A stretch of DNA of 64,000 nt from Haematococcus lacustris. Lineage: Eukaryota > Chlorophyta > Chlorophyceae > Chlamydomonadales > Haematococcaceae. The stretch covers positions 965,533 to 1,029,532 of the forward strand of contig JASKMD010000027.1 of assembly GCA_030144725.1 (NCBI GenBank). The letters run 5' to 3'. The notes beneath the pieces were generated by a model. That model was not told where the DNA came from, made no database searches, and worked only from the letters and a program-made list of their open reading frames with translations. This document shows, in pieces, positions 31,257-51,566 of the stretch (position 1 is the first letter of the stretch; the number at the start of each line of letters is the position of its first letter). A program made the translations under genes and the position numbers.

Positions 31257-31479
31257 GAAAATCCCGAACCCTTAGAGGGGGAAGGCGGTGAAGCAACCTT
31301 ACGGCAAACGGCGTAAGCCATCATCAATATAGCCTCACATGCATTACTCTAGACATCGCCGCCGCTTGTTCCTTCTATACCAACATGAGCATGCCACACC
31401 CTGGCAACATTTACGCATCAATCAAACCTGAGCGTGCCTAGTGGAGGTCACATGCGGAGGGAGCGTGACGCCGCACTGC

Positions 31480-34400
31480 TCACATCTTAAGGTTATCGTA
31501 CAGCTTGTCCACATCCTGATACTTGGCCATGGCCTGCTCGGCGCGTATTCTGCGCGCGGTGTCAGTTGCCACGCCCACCATGATAAGCACAGAAGTGCCT
31601 GCGAAGCCGCGAAACGCGGTCAGGTGCGTGATGCCCTCCACCACAGCAGGCGCTGCGGACAATGCTCCTGCAAGCAGCGCGTCGCATCAACGGACTAACG
31701 GTGCGGTCCAATGGCGAGGCGAGGCGGCGAGGCGAGACGGCGAAGTCTCCATGTCCCTCTAACCACCTCCCAATCGAGAAACATGGAGCCTCGTCTCGCC
31801 TCGCATCGCTCCATTCGCGCCCTTACTCGGGGTCTAGACACCACACGCATGTCAGTGCCTCCCCCACTTCCTCCTTTCCCCTAAGAAACATCACGGACAT
31901 TTCCGTGGTCATCACGATCCCTAACCCCCACAATGGCTGCATCGCACCGCCTTCCCACCTCTCCCGCCTCACCCAAGAAGACCGAGCCAAGCAGGGACAT
32001 GCGCGTCAGCGTGTTGGTCACAAACTCGGCGGTCTGCCGCCCAGGGCGCACAGCCGGGATGGCGGCACCGCCTCGCTTCAGCTGCTCAGCCAAGTCTTTG
32101 GGCTCTAGCTGCAGCAGGGTTATCGGCCCGGTCAGCAGGTCAAGAGAAGAGGGCCAGTCAGGGCAGCAGGTCAGGACGACAAGGCCAATGTCTTCGACCT
32201 CTCTGGCTGCTCAGGGCCTGTATGCCTGTCTATGTGCCTGTCTATATGCCTGTTTGCATGCCTGCCTGCATGTCCCCACACCCAGCCGTAACACCCCCTC
32301 CCCTGATGCAGCCCTACAGGCGTTTGTCACATGGTGTCCAGTACATGGCATGAGATAAGGTGTGGCAAGGTGTGACCCATGCAGACCCCACCTGCAGGAA
32401 GGTGTAGTAGTAGTTGAAGAAGACGATGAGGGCGATGTTAGTGGGCAGGTAGGCCAGGCCGCCTGGACCCACCGCCTTGGCCACGTCGTCCAGCAGTGGG
32501 CTGTCTGCGTAGCGCGCCAGCGCCCCGGGCAGCGCCAGCAGGGAAGAGGCAAAGATCAGCGGCATCACGCCGGTGGCGTTCACCTTGAAGGGCAGGTAGC
32601 TCTGCCGCGACAGCTGACCGCCCGCGCTGTACCTGTGGGGTCCGGTGGGAAGGGGGAATGAGTGATTGGATAGGGGCGGGAGTGGGGGTGGGGGTGGGGG
32701 GAAGGGGGGAGGGCAGGGCACAACCACAGGCATGGGCCAAGGGCCAGGGCCAAGGTCATATTGCTGACCTGCCAAGGTCCCCCCATTCAGCCACCCACAT
32801 ACCTACCCCATGCCTCCACCCCCTGCTGCCACCCCCATCCCTTACCCCCATCGCCTGCTCCCGCCCAGCCCCCCCTCCCCACCCCCCCCCACCCCCATGA
32901 CCCCCACCCCCCACCGCCACCCCCACCCTCACCCCCGCCCGGCCTTCCTCCCCCCCCCGCCCCCCTCCACTCCCCCCCGACTGACCTTGATGAGTAGTTG
33001 ATGGGGATGCGTCGCTCCGCCTCTTGCACATAGATGATGCCCAGGGTGGTGAGGAAGAAGGCGGCGGCGTAGATGGCCACGTTGACGGGGTCGTCCGTGG
33101 CTGAGGCCGCCACCAGCGCCCCCACACTGGCCGGCAGCGCGCTGGCGATGTTGGCAAAGATGAGCACGCTGGTGCCGTTGCCCAGCTTGAGCTCCGTGAT
33201 GGTGTCGGCGATGTACACCAGGGTCATGGCGCCGGCCACCAGGGCGCACGCGCTGCTGGCCAACCAGCCAGGGCTGAAGTCCTCCACGAAGGGCCGGATG
33301 TAGGTCAGCTGACCCACAGCCTGCGCCAGGGCCAGGCAGCAGCAGGCGGGGTGAGGGGGGGCGGGGTACATGCCAGTACCAGTACCAGTCCCAGGGCCAG
33401 GCATAGGGAGGTGAGGGCGGGGAGGGGGGTGCGCTGCTAGGACACGGGGCGGGGAGTGAGGGGGGGTGATGCGCCCTGTGCCCTGAGCCTGATGCCAGGT
33501 CCCCCGTCCCCCTGTGTGAGTCTGGCTTCCCCTGTGTGAGTCTGGGTCAAGCTGGTCAAGCTGGTGGGGGGGGGGGACGCCCAGGGTGCTGCAGGGCGAG
33601 GCTGGTCAGCCGCACCAGGCTGGCGGTTGCAGCGGTGGTAACCACCAGTATTGATTACCGCCAATATCGGTGGTAACCACCAGCATCCCAGACCATGGAC
33701 CTGGCAGCAACCAGGGCATGGATAGTGAGAGGGGGTAACCCCTTGGCCTGCTGCCAGAGGCTGCCGCTGCTGTTGTTCTTGGAAGGGTTAGGCCTTGGTG
33801 GCTGCTGGGTGCTGCTGCCAGGGCCAGGGCCAGGGCCAGGACCCGCAGCCCAGCAGCCCTAAAGACTGGTGACGCGCCACCAGCAGCAGCAGCAGCCACC
33901 CCCTAAGACTCCCAGCCTCCCAGCAGCAGCAGCAGCAGCAGCCAGGGCCAGGGACCTCTAAGGGCTGCCAGGGGCTGGGATGCCCTCACTGCTGCTAGCG
34001 GCGCCTGCTGCCTGCAACAGCACCGAGGGCCAGGGGGCTGCTCTTGCTCCACCTGCTGCCCGGCTGCACCATCAACTCCCAACTGCCATCCACCTCTAGG
34101 GGCCCAGACACCTGGCGTCACCTGCTGCTGCTGCTGCTGCTGCTGCGCTGCCCTGAGGCTGGACAGCCCCGACCTCCTGCTTCCTTCTGCCGCTGCTGCC
34201 CCCCTCACCGTCGCCTGCTGCTGCTGCTGGCCTGCTAGCTGAGGCCGGACCCCCTGCAGCTGCATGGTGCTCTTGGTGCGGTGCCCAGAGCAGTACAACA
34301 ATGCTCCACCTCCGCCCGTCCCCTGCCCCTGCCCCCCCCTGGCCCTGCCCCCCCCTGCCCTGCCCCACCTGGCCCCTGCCCCACACTGCCAGCCACCACC

Positions 34401-35496
34401 AACCGCCCCTAGCTGCCACACTGAGCCACATGCAGGGCCAGACTCCAGCCCTGCCCCTGGACCAACCAGGCCCTGACCACCACTGACTGCCACCGTAGCC
34501 GGCTGCTGCATGCTGGGAAGCAGGTGCTGAGAAGCAGGCCTTCCCCACCCCCTAATGCCGCAGCCCCCCCCCTCCCCCTCCTTGTGCGGCAGCCCCCCCC
34601 ACACATTTTTCGTCTTCCCCCCCCCCCCCCCTTGCACCAAGCCTATCCTCTAGCCTCTACCCTTGGCTCCTTGCCCCCCACCCCTGTCTCCCCCTCCCCT
34701 GCCTCCACCCCCGTACCTGCACGCCTGCAAACACAAAGGCTGACAGCTTCTGGTAGTACTGGAACCGCGCCCGGCCCTGCGCCCCCTCCTCCCTCTGCAG
34801 CTTCTTCAGTGAAGGGAATGCCGCGGCCAGCAGCTGCAGCACGATGCTGGCGTTGATGTAGGGGATGATGCCCAGTGAGAACAGGCCGACCTTGGAGATG
34901 GAGCCGCCTGACAACGTGTCCACGTAGCCTAGCAGGCCGCTGCCCTGCATCATCGCTGCAAATCCATCCACGTCCACTCCAGGCAGCCGGATGTAAACTC
35001 CCAGGCGGGACACGGTCACCAGCCCCAACAGAAGCGCCAGCTTGGCTGGCAGATCCGATTTGAGGAACTCGCTCCAGCTGAAACTGTCGTCATCGCGGCC
35101 GACAGGCCTGGAGCTGCGCTGCTGCTGCGGCTGACTGGCTTGTTGGGAGGGTGTGGCCGGCTGGAGCGCAGTAGACTGAGTGTCGGGCTTCTCCTCCGAC
35201 ACAGCCGACCTGATGAGCAGAGAACGGCGCTGATGTGCTGCACGGCGTAAGCATGCCGGGAATAAATGACTGGCCTGGCGAGATGAGGCTACGGGGCCAC
35301 GCAGGCCGCATCGCCCCACGCTAAGCATCACGATGGGTGCCTTAGACACCGACTTCGTCTTTGCACGGCGACATGGAGGTCTCAAGATAACGCTGAGTGG
35401 TAGCAAACACTGGCCCCGCGGGGTCGACCTTGAATATACAAATCCATAGCTGTACGCCATATCAAGGCATGACGACTTGCACACCTTCTGCTGCAT
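31480..35496 (-). CDS. SCY1: Chloroplast protein translocase SecY (five exons)
   Basis: Exons: 35496-34717, 33320-32986, 32632-32392, 32108-31973, 31667-31480, all with GT-AG borders; about 560 residues, as for plant SCY1. SecY is the ten-helix channel that, with SecE, moves or inserts proteins into the thylakoid membrane. Seen: an Arg/Ser/Ala-rich transit peptide, then LALLLGLVTVSRLGVYIRLP (helix 1), FSLGIIPYINASIVLQLLAA (helix 2), VGQLTYIRPF, AERRIPINYSSR, then YLPFKVNATGVMPLIFASSL and ALIVFFNYYYTFLQ, LEPKDLAEQLKRGGAAIPAV (cytosolic loop) and the C-terminal ALSAAPAVVEGITHLTAF block. The start is the first ATG of the frame; MLSVGRCGLRGPV at 35329 is an alternative that looks more like a transit peptide start. 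A gypsy element lies just downstream, convergent. Confidence 0.93.
31709..31815. repeat. Hairpin (inverted repeat) in SCY1 intron 4
   Basis: AATGGCGAGGCGAGGCGGCG on the left pairs imperfectly with CCTCGTCTCGCCTCGCATCG and CTCCATT on the right; CTCCATG and CATGGAG flank the loop. The roughly 40-base arms could be a small foldback element or a hairpin RNA precursor. Confidence 0.6.
33640..33690. repeat. Short inverted repeat GGTGGTAACCACC x2 in SCY1 intron 1
   Basis: The palindrome GGTGGTAACCACC occurs twice about 20 bases apart, around ATTGATTACCGCCAATATC. A mini foldback in the 1.4-kb first intron, whose remainder is C-rich and CAG-rich simple sequence. Confidence 0.6.
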
Positions 35497-35781
35497 CTCG
35501 GTGGCACCGTGCTCCTGTACAGAATGCTTACCGTGGGCTGTGAATAGCCCACGCTGTGTTTGCAGCCGCTCTCAGCTGTTTATTGATAGTGTGGGCAAGC
35601 AGCATGTATCGTGGTCATAATTGAGATCGTTGACATGGTAACGATGCATGGTACATCGCGTTCCTGAACGCTCCTGCTACGAGCTAAGGTGCCAACGATA
35701 CCGGTCGGGCAGAACACGACCACCAGGGCGACGATGAGATAGTGGCTGCAGCCGCTCATCGCGGCGAGCACCGAGGCAGCG

Positions 35782-38548
35782 ATGGCAGACAACCCAGAGG
35801 AGCCTCCGGAGCTCACGCCAACAGGCTATGCTCGCGGCCGCGGCACCCTGCTGCCCCCGCTGTGGCAGCGACTTCAGGAGCAAATCACTGGAGGCAAACC
35901 CGACCTGCAGTACAGCGGCGCCAATGTTACGCTGGCAGACCTGCTGAGGTGGCTGCCGCTGTCAAACCCTGCTCGCCCAGGCTGACCCCCATTGCCCGCC
36001 GGCCCAGGTTAGGATCGCGGCTTGCATGCCTGCAGGCATGACGAGCCCAGCGAGATGTCACTGGATTTTCTGGAGCAGGATCCTGAAGACGTACCACCAA
36101 TGTCAGGGTGGCTGGGCACGCCCGACCCCAGGAAATATGCCCCAGGCACCACCGCCCTCAGCCGCAAGGAGCTGGACGAGGAGGTGGGGGCCCAGGGCCA
36201 GACCTGCTCACCCCAGATCCACCCCTCACCCCCCGCCCTGCTCCCAACAGATGAGCCAAAACCGCTCCCACCCACCATGCTTTCCCTGCCACTCCCCATC
36301 CACCTCTCAGCCACTCTCCCCCCAGCAACTCGTCCCAGCAGCCTTGCCTGCGTCTGCTGGTCTGTGCCCCCAGCTGCTGCCCCCTGGTCGGACCCCGCAT
36401 GGCAGGTGGCTGCCGGCAATGTGGTTGCCCTCAGCGACTGGGGCGAGGAGCTGGACGGCCTGGAGCCCTGGCAAGCCAAGCTGGTGCTGGCAGCGCTGGC
36501 GGCAGACTGGCAGCAGAATAGGTGGGGGTGGGGGCAGGGGCAGGGTGGGGGGGCAGGGGCAGTGGGCAGCCCCTGAAGCCGCCCTCCCCACTGCCCTCGG
36601 CGACGACCCTCTTCACTAAAGGACCATCTCCCCCCCCCTTGCCCCCCCTCACTTAACCCTAACCCCAACCCTAACCCCCCCCCTTGCCCCCCCCCTTTCA
36701 CTGCCGCCCCCCCCCACACTGCCCCCCCCCCTCCCTCAGGGGCCGCCTCCCTCCCTTCCCCTTGCAGGATGTTCTTTGAGCTGCATGACCGTGATGGCCA
36801 GTCCATGGGCAAGATCTCCTACTGGGACCTGTACCACTACGTGTACGACAACCCTGAGCTGCAGGCGCTCGCACGCAGCAGCCGCAGTGTGGGCGGCATG
36901 CAGGGCGAGGAGGGCGAGGGGGGCGAGGGCGTGCCGGCGCACATGATGCCGTTCCAGGGGGCGCCGGACGACCCCTACCGCATGCAGCTCAGCACAGACA
37001 TGACGCAGCAGCTGCCCTGGGTGGGTCAGGGCAGGGGTGGGGCTGCGGGGTGGGGTGGGGAGGTCAGGTGGAGGGGAGGCTATGGCTCGAGGGGGGAGAG
37101 GGGCAGGGCTGGGGGGGGGGGGGCAGGGGGAGAGGGTGAGGGGTGGAGGAGGGCAGGGCTGACGGCTGTGCCTGATGTCCCCCCTGTGGCTCACCCTGGA
37201 CACCCCCCCCCCCCTGCTGGCTGACTGACTGACCCTGCCCCCTCGACACGCTGCTGCCGCCCCCCCTGCCGCTGGCCCTGCCCTGGCCCTCACCCCTGCC
37301 GCCATGCCGCCTGTGGTTCAGAACCTTGTGGCCAGCGCCCCCCTCTGGCTGCGCCCCCCCACACGCTGGCTGAAGGGGGCGGGGGCCAGCCCGGGGGCTG
37401 AGATGGCCGTGTACGTACATGAGGGCCGTGCCCATGAGGTCAGCAGGGCGGGGGGGCCGGGCAGCAGGGTCAGCTGAGTCAAAGCTAGGGGGCCGCTGCT
37501 GCCCCCCACCTACCTCCTTGCCGCCCCCCCCCCCTCTCCCCCCTTTCCTGGGCCTGCTTTCGGATGTTGCGCTGCGCTGTGACAGCAGAGCAGGTTGTAG
37601 CTCTGATCAGCCCTTGCTGCTGCACAGCCTGCCAGTGAGGTCTGGTCAGGGCAGGCAAGGCAAGGGTGAGGTGGTGGTGATGATGGTGATGGTGGTGGTG
37701 GCGCTGCAGGAGCTCGGCCCCCGCTGGGCCGGTGAGGACCCGCGGCTGGTGCTAGGGGGCGAGGAGTACTGGCGGGAGGTGCTTGAGGCCGGGCCCCGCA
37801 TGGGCATGACCTACGCGCTGGCTGCTGCCCGGGACCTGCCGCTGCAGGAGGTGTCGGAGTGAGTGGCTGCTGCTGGGGGGCAGGAGGTGGAAGGGGGGGG
37901 CAGGGGGGAACAAGGTGGGGGGCAGGGGGGGGGGCAGGGAGGGCAGGGGGGAACAAGGCGGGGGGCAGGGATGGCTGCCATCACGGTGACGAGGGTATCG
38001 TTTGGCTTCAAGTACCGTATTACCTCCTCACCCCCCCCCCCCCCTTGCAACCGCCACACCACCACCACTGTGGCAGCGGCGGGAAGTAGGGGCACAGTGG
38101 CGCAGTGGCAGCGCCCTGCCCCGCCCCCCCCGCCCCTCCCCACTGCCTGCGTCAGGCCCCACAGCATGAGTGAGGCAGTTCAGGGGAGGGGGGCCAAGTA
38201 GTGCAGCACTGCACCAGCACCCCTGCCCTGACCCCCCCCCAACCCTAACCCTAACTTCAGCCGGCCCCCCTGCCCCCCTGCTGCCAGCGCCCCTGCCCTG
38301 CCCTCCCCCCCCCCTGCTCCTGGCTGCGGGTGCCGGCTGCAGGACCTGGGGCAGCCAGCTGGTGGACCGGCTGCAGCAGCAGGGCTCCCTGGAGGAAGCC
38401 ACCAGCAGCCTGGCCGACCTGGACGCGGTGTTCAACGCGCCCCGGCTGGCGGCGGAGACGCGGCTGCTTGACCCGCTGGGCCTCAGCCTGCGCAAGGGCA
38501 GCGTGCTGTGGCTCACCACCTACCCGGGTGGCCGCGTCCTGATGCAGG
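35782..38548 (+). CDS. Unrecognised conserved-looking protein, at least seven exons
   Basis: Coding blocks: 35782-35948 (ATG, MADNPEEPPELTPTGYARGR), 36036-36183 (SLDFLEQDPEDVPPMSGWLG), about 36374-36521 (LSDWGEELDGLEPWQAKLVL), 36768-37020 (RMFFELHDRDGQSMGKISYW), 37322-37438, 37710-37858 and 38343-38548 (TWGSQLVDRLQQQGSLEEAT). Most joins keep frame with GT-AG borders; between the second and third blocks the phase does not close, so one border there is wrong. The protein is hydrophilic, rich in Asp/Glu/Trp, with no membrane segment. HDRDGQSMGKISYWD looks like a degenerate EF-hand loop, which I do not rely on. The 3' end is open: the last block stops at a GTGAGC donor and a terminal exon may lie near 38780-38835. 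It is divergent from SCY1, with about 285 bp between the starts. Confidence 0.6.
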
Positions 38549-39085
38549 GTGAGCAGCTGCGCAAGGGGCCCAGGGCAGGGCTGGGTCAGGGTCAGGGTCA
38601 GGGGTGCGCCTGGGGCCATGCAGCCCACAGTAGAGGGTGCTGTCTGCTGGGGCAGGGTAGGCCTGCCCTCTACTGCTGGTGGGATGTGTGGCTGTTGATA
38701 GAAGGGGTGGGTGTCTTGCGTGGAGGTAGGCAGCGGCCCAGTTCCCCCTCTTGCTGCACACACTCTTGCCAGCTCACCAACCGGCAGACCTGGGCAGCTG
38801 CTGCTGCGCAAGTGCCACACCCCCACCCCACCTGACCCACAGTCGCATGCAGACAGCCAGGGCCCATGTGGCCGACCAGTAATGCAGCACCCTTGCGGCC
38901 ACCCACACCTGGGCGGTGTGACAATTGAACACACCCCCTGCAGCAAACACCTCACCAGAGGGCTCTTAGAAGAAATTGGTATGGTTAGCACAGGGTTGGG
39001 GACTAGGGTTCAGTGGGTCAGGGGCTCTTAATCAAGTTTCGGGGTTGTGTGCGGAGAGCATGTCGCTTGCGCATGCCTCGCAGCC

Positions 39086-39740
39086 ATGACCGGCGACCCG
39101 GTGCGTGAGCGCGAGTACTACTGCCTGGGCTGGCTGGAGGACGCGCCTGAGGTGTGCGATGCGCTGCGCAGCCTGTTTCTGGGCGGCGGGCCGGATGCTC
39201 CGGAGGAGTTGCCCTTGGAGCCGAGCATGCCGCTGCAAGCCGCGTCTCACATCCTCATGGCGGCGAACGGTTACGTGGCGGGTAACCGAGCAAACCACCC
39301 GGATGTGTCGACACCAGAAAAAGTTATGCCGATCATCGGTTTGAACCCGGGCGACAGGGTGTCGTTCAGGATCACGAGCCGTGATGAAGGCGCACCTCAG
39401 TGCCTGCTCCGAGGTAAGCCGCGCGGCATCACCCTCGCTGCGCCGACGGTGGTGAAGCCCAGGGCCTGTGCTCATGGCCGCAGGTATCCAAGAGCAGCGC
39501 GTGGATGCAGACCTCCTACAGGTGTTTGCCGCCGCAGCCTCTGCTGCCGACCAAGTCCTTGAAGATCTTCCCGACGACGCGGACATGCAGCATGTCATTG
39601 AACTGCGCAAGGCCGCGGCGCAGAAGGCGCTGGCTGCCGGTTTGTCCGCGTTGTGCACTGCACCGGATGGGTCGCCGATGTTCCCGGAAAAGTCCTTGCC
39701 GGACCTTTTTGCCGCATCGGAGGCTGTCATGGCGAAATGA
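39086..39740 (+). CDS. Small acidic/helical protein, two exons, function unknown
   Basis: Exon 1, 39086-39413 (MTGDPVREREYYCLGWLEDA), ends at GAG/GTAAGC; exon 2, 39484-39740, starts after GCCGCAG. The 70-base intron joins in frame as CLLRGIQEQRVDADLLQVF, giving 194 residues and a TGA stop. The second exon is alanine-rich helix (FAAAASAADQVLEDLPDDAD) ending in PMFPEKSLPDLFAASEAVMA. The sequence lacks the C/G homopolymers of the neighbouring genes. I do not recognise the family. The clean splice and the codon pattern support a real gene. Confidence 0.6.
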
Positions 39741-41103
39741 GGCTCATACAGCCTCTTTTGTACAACCGCGCAAAGGACGCGACCGGCTTTGTTTAGGGTG
39801 GGCAAAGCTGGCGGTATTGGTGTGGATTTCGAAGTTATCGACGTATAGCGTGTTTGTGTTGAAGGCACCTTGGCGTGTTGACTTCACCGCGGCTTGACGA
39901 CCCGCGTATCCATACACCTGACCAAAGCAATATGTCGACAACTCACAACCAACTGCGACGCGCAAGCCAACATGATCGAGCGTGCCACGCAGTGCCTCCT
40001 CCACTTGCACCACTACAACCCGAGGGTACCCCTCATCATGGTGTTGGCATAAGCAGTACCATCCACCCTTGCTGGCGCACACAGCCAGCATCAAACATAC
40101 CTGATCCACACCAACAAGGTAAAGATCCAGACAACCCGTGACCTGCCCCCTATCCTGTCCTGTTCCCAGCCATCTGTGTCAGTTTAAATCAAAGCTGCTG
40201 TCTAAGCAATAACCACACCCCGCCAACAACAGGCGTACCACCAGGGACGGTCACTAAGCCGTAGCGATGCATGAAGAGGCACCAACTTCAGCACACACAC
40301 CCACCCTGATCTGATCCTAACCCTAACCCTGGCAGCAGTCGTGACCCCCACCCTGAACTATGCAGTACATAGCTTCCTCAAAAACACCCTGACCTGCCTG
40401 CCCTCATCATGATGATGCCAGGCCCTGCGCCCTGGATGCCGCTGCTGCTGTGCCACCGCAGTCAGGGTCAGGTTAGGATCAGGGTCAGCTCATAGCACCT
40501 GACCCACGCACTCTGCCTGAGCCACGCTGACCTGGCAGGCTGGCAGGCTGGCAGGCTGGCAGGCTGGCAGGCACTGCGCTGCGCCTGACCCACACACCCC
40601 ACACCCGCCAAGCCCTCATCAGCACCACGCCTCCGCACCACCACCGCCAGCAGCAACAGCCACAAGCAGCAGTGGCCCCGGGCAGGGTGCAGCAGGGGTA
40701 GGGGTAGGGGTAGGGTAAGCGGGCTCCAGCGCTGGCTGCACTCAGGGGGTGCAGGCCACAGGGCAGCTCCAAGGCCGCAGCCGCATAGCCACTAGCGCCA
40801 TGTTCAAGCCCCACCGCCACCACAGCTCACCACGGCAACAGGCTGCCTGCATCAGGGTAGAGGCTTGCAACCACTCGGCAGCTGACCAGGGCCGCTGAGA
40901 CCACCCTCCTGACAGGCCGCCAGCGTGAGGGGGCAGGCTGGCCGACACCCTGGCCACACTGCCGAGGCCTGCGGGCCTGACCCCTCTCATGCTGAGCCAC
41001 AGGGCGGGGGTGCGGCGGCAGCAGGCCTGGAGGTTGAGCCAGCGGCACGGCGGCCGCTGCCCCGGGTGTGTGGGGACTGGCTGCCCTGACATGACTCCCC
41101 TGG
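39741..41103. other. Intergenic stretch, no supported gene
   Basis: Contains a short CCCTAA run (about 40318-40332), an 8-bp repeat GGCAGGCT (40531-40570) and GTAGGG repeats (40695-40718). No frame with protein sense was found. Confidence 0.5.
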
Positions 41104-49903
<8,800 letters not shown>

Positions 49904-49919
49904 AGCACACAGGAGCTGT

Positions 49920-51320
49920 CACAGGTCCAAGGTGTAGGCGTGAACCCGTGACATTTGCTGACTCCCACTGCCGAGTGCCGCGCACAGTCTGGGTGGGTGG
50001 TGATGAGGTGTTCGCGTCACTGGGAGGTGCGTGGGCCAAATTGCAACGAAATGATGAGCGCGCCTAGATTAGGGCCCGGTGACGCTAGTTCATGCGATGA
50101 GCCTTTCTGTACACCTGATGCAAGCTGCCCGACGCTCACCGTGCAGCCTAAACACGTCACCTAGGAATTGTGCGCGATGTGACGCCAAACTGCCGATCCG
50201 CCTGCTGCGATCAATGGTTCCGCGTCGCGATCTGGCATGCACTGAACCAGCAGCTCTCGTCCTAGTTGAAGTTTGTGGTGCAAGGTCGCGACACAACCTA
50301 AGCTATTCGCCATGTGGGCTATAAAATGTGGGTCGTGTTCCTCATGTCATCGTCGGGCTGTTCGTCATCGCACTCCAGTGACCGTACCCCAACGGTGCCC
50401 AAACGAAGGAGACACCTAGTGCTGTTGAAGTCTCCATCGTGTAGTCCTAAGCATAGCACCCACTCCACATGCACTGAATGTCCAGGCCTTACACTGTGTG
50501 GCATGCCTGTGGTGTGACTGGAAGTACCAGGAAGCAGCCCCTGGCCTGCCTCCGACCGGCAACATCCAGGGGTTGGCTGATCACCAAGGCGAAAGAGGTA
50601 CCATCCCAGTAGAAGTTACTACACCAGCCTGGGCGGATGGAGCAATTACGTTTTGTTTGTTGATACAGCTGTATAAAGGCTGCCGGCTGCAGTGGTCTAA
50701 GGTATGCAGGGAACAAAGGAGCGGCTTCAACGCGTCCGACTTCAGTACAGCACCACAGCCTACCTGTCCACCTCCCCATTGGCCCTAGCCCTGATTCTAG
50801 TGGATGTCTGATAGTGAGGTACGGCATTCATCATCTGGCAGGTAGGGGCAGTTGAGAGGAAGGCGGGCGAGGAAGGCACAGCATAGGCAGGTATTGCAAG
50901 GGAGCGGGTAGTAGTAGTTGTTGTTACACTAAGGAGGTAGGGCTTGGGTGGATACAAGCCAACCTCTTAAGGTAAAAGACTACTTAACAGAACAGAGAGG
51001 GGAACTACCTAGGAGAGAAAGAATTTAGAGAAGGAAGGGGAAGGGAGCTAAAAGGGAGCGGGGGAGAGACCTCGAGAAGCGGGGGAGCCAGAGAAGCGGA
51101 TGAGCTAGAGACGCAAAAGGTTGGAGCTAGGAGGGCTAGAAAGGAGGGGGGAGTGCAACACGTTATGAGTCAGCGGGTCAGGCGGTCAAGAGTTGGGGCC
51201 CTCTTTCGCCCCACAAGCAGCCTACCTACGACGCTGGGGTTCTCATGGGTCGTCTTCTCCTAACCAGAGCACTCCATGCCTCAGGCCCCTACATCTGCCA
51301 GGGGGTAAGGATTAGGGTTA
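49920..51320. other. Intergenic stretch between YAK1 and TrmB
   Basis: Lower GC than the neighbouring genes, with a purine-rich patch at 50985-51150. No frame with convincing protein sense. It probably holds the YAK1 promoter and 5' UTR (near 49900-50300) and the 3' side of the TrmB gene. Confidence 0.5.
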
Positions 51321-51345
51321 CGGTTAGGGTTTGCCAGTTCTGCCG

Positions 51346-51562
51346 TCCCCCCCCCCCCCCCCCTTTCCCCCTCCCCCTCCCCCTCCCCCTCCCCCTCCCC
51401 CCCCCCCCCCCCCTCCCCCCCCCCTCCCCCTCCCCCTCCCCGTCCCCGTCCCCCTCCCCCTCCCCGTCCCCCTCCCGTCCCCTCCCGTCCCCGTCCCGTC
51501 CCGTCCCCGTCCGTCCCGTCCCCGTCCCGTCCCCGTCCCCGTCCCGTCCCCGTCCCCGTCTC
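51346..51562. repeat. C/T-rich minisatellite (CCCCCT / CCCCGT)n
   Basis: CCCCCT units followed by CCCCGTCCCGT units, ending at the stop codon of the TrmB gene, so it forms its 3' UTR on the minus strand (G-rich in the RNA). Confidence 0.9.
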
Positions 51563-51566
51563 CTTT

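Noticed and set aside
36793..36840. EF-hand calcium site in the 35782-38548 protein
   Set aside because: The loop DRDGQSMGKISYWD has two extra residues and lacks the usual spacing and a partner hand.
40318..40332. Interstitial telomere (CCCTAA) repeats here and at 16269, 36655, 38237 and 51310
   Set aside because: Only two to three units each; the green-algal telomere is usually TTTAGGG or TTTTAGGG, so these are chance or low-complexity.
50314..50827. Open frames between YAK1 and TrmB
   Set aside because: No domain, no splice pattern and no repeat support; treated as intergenic.
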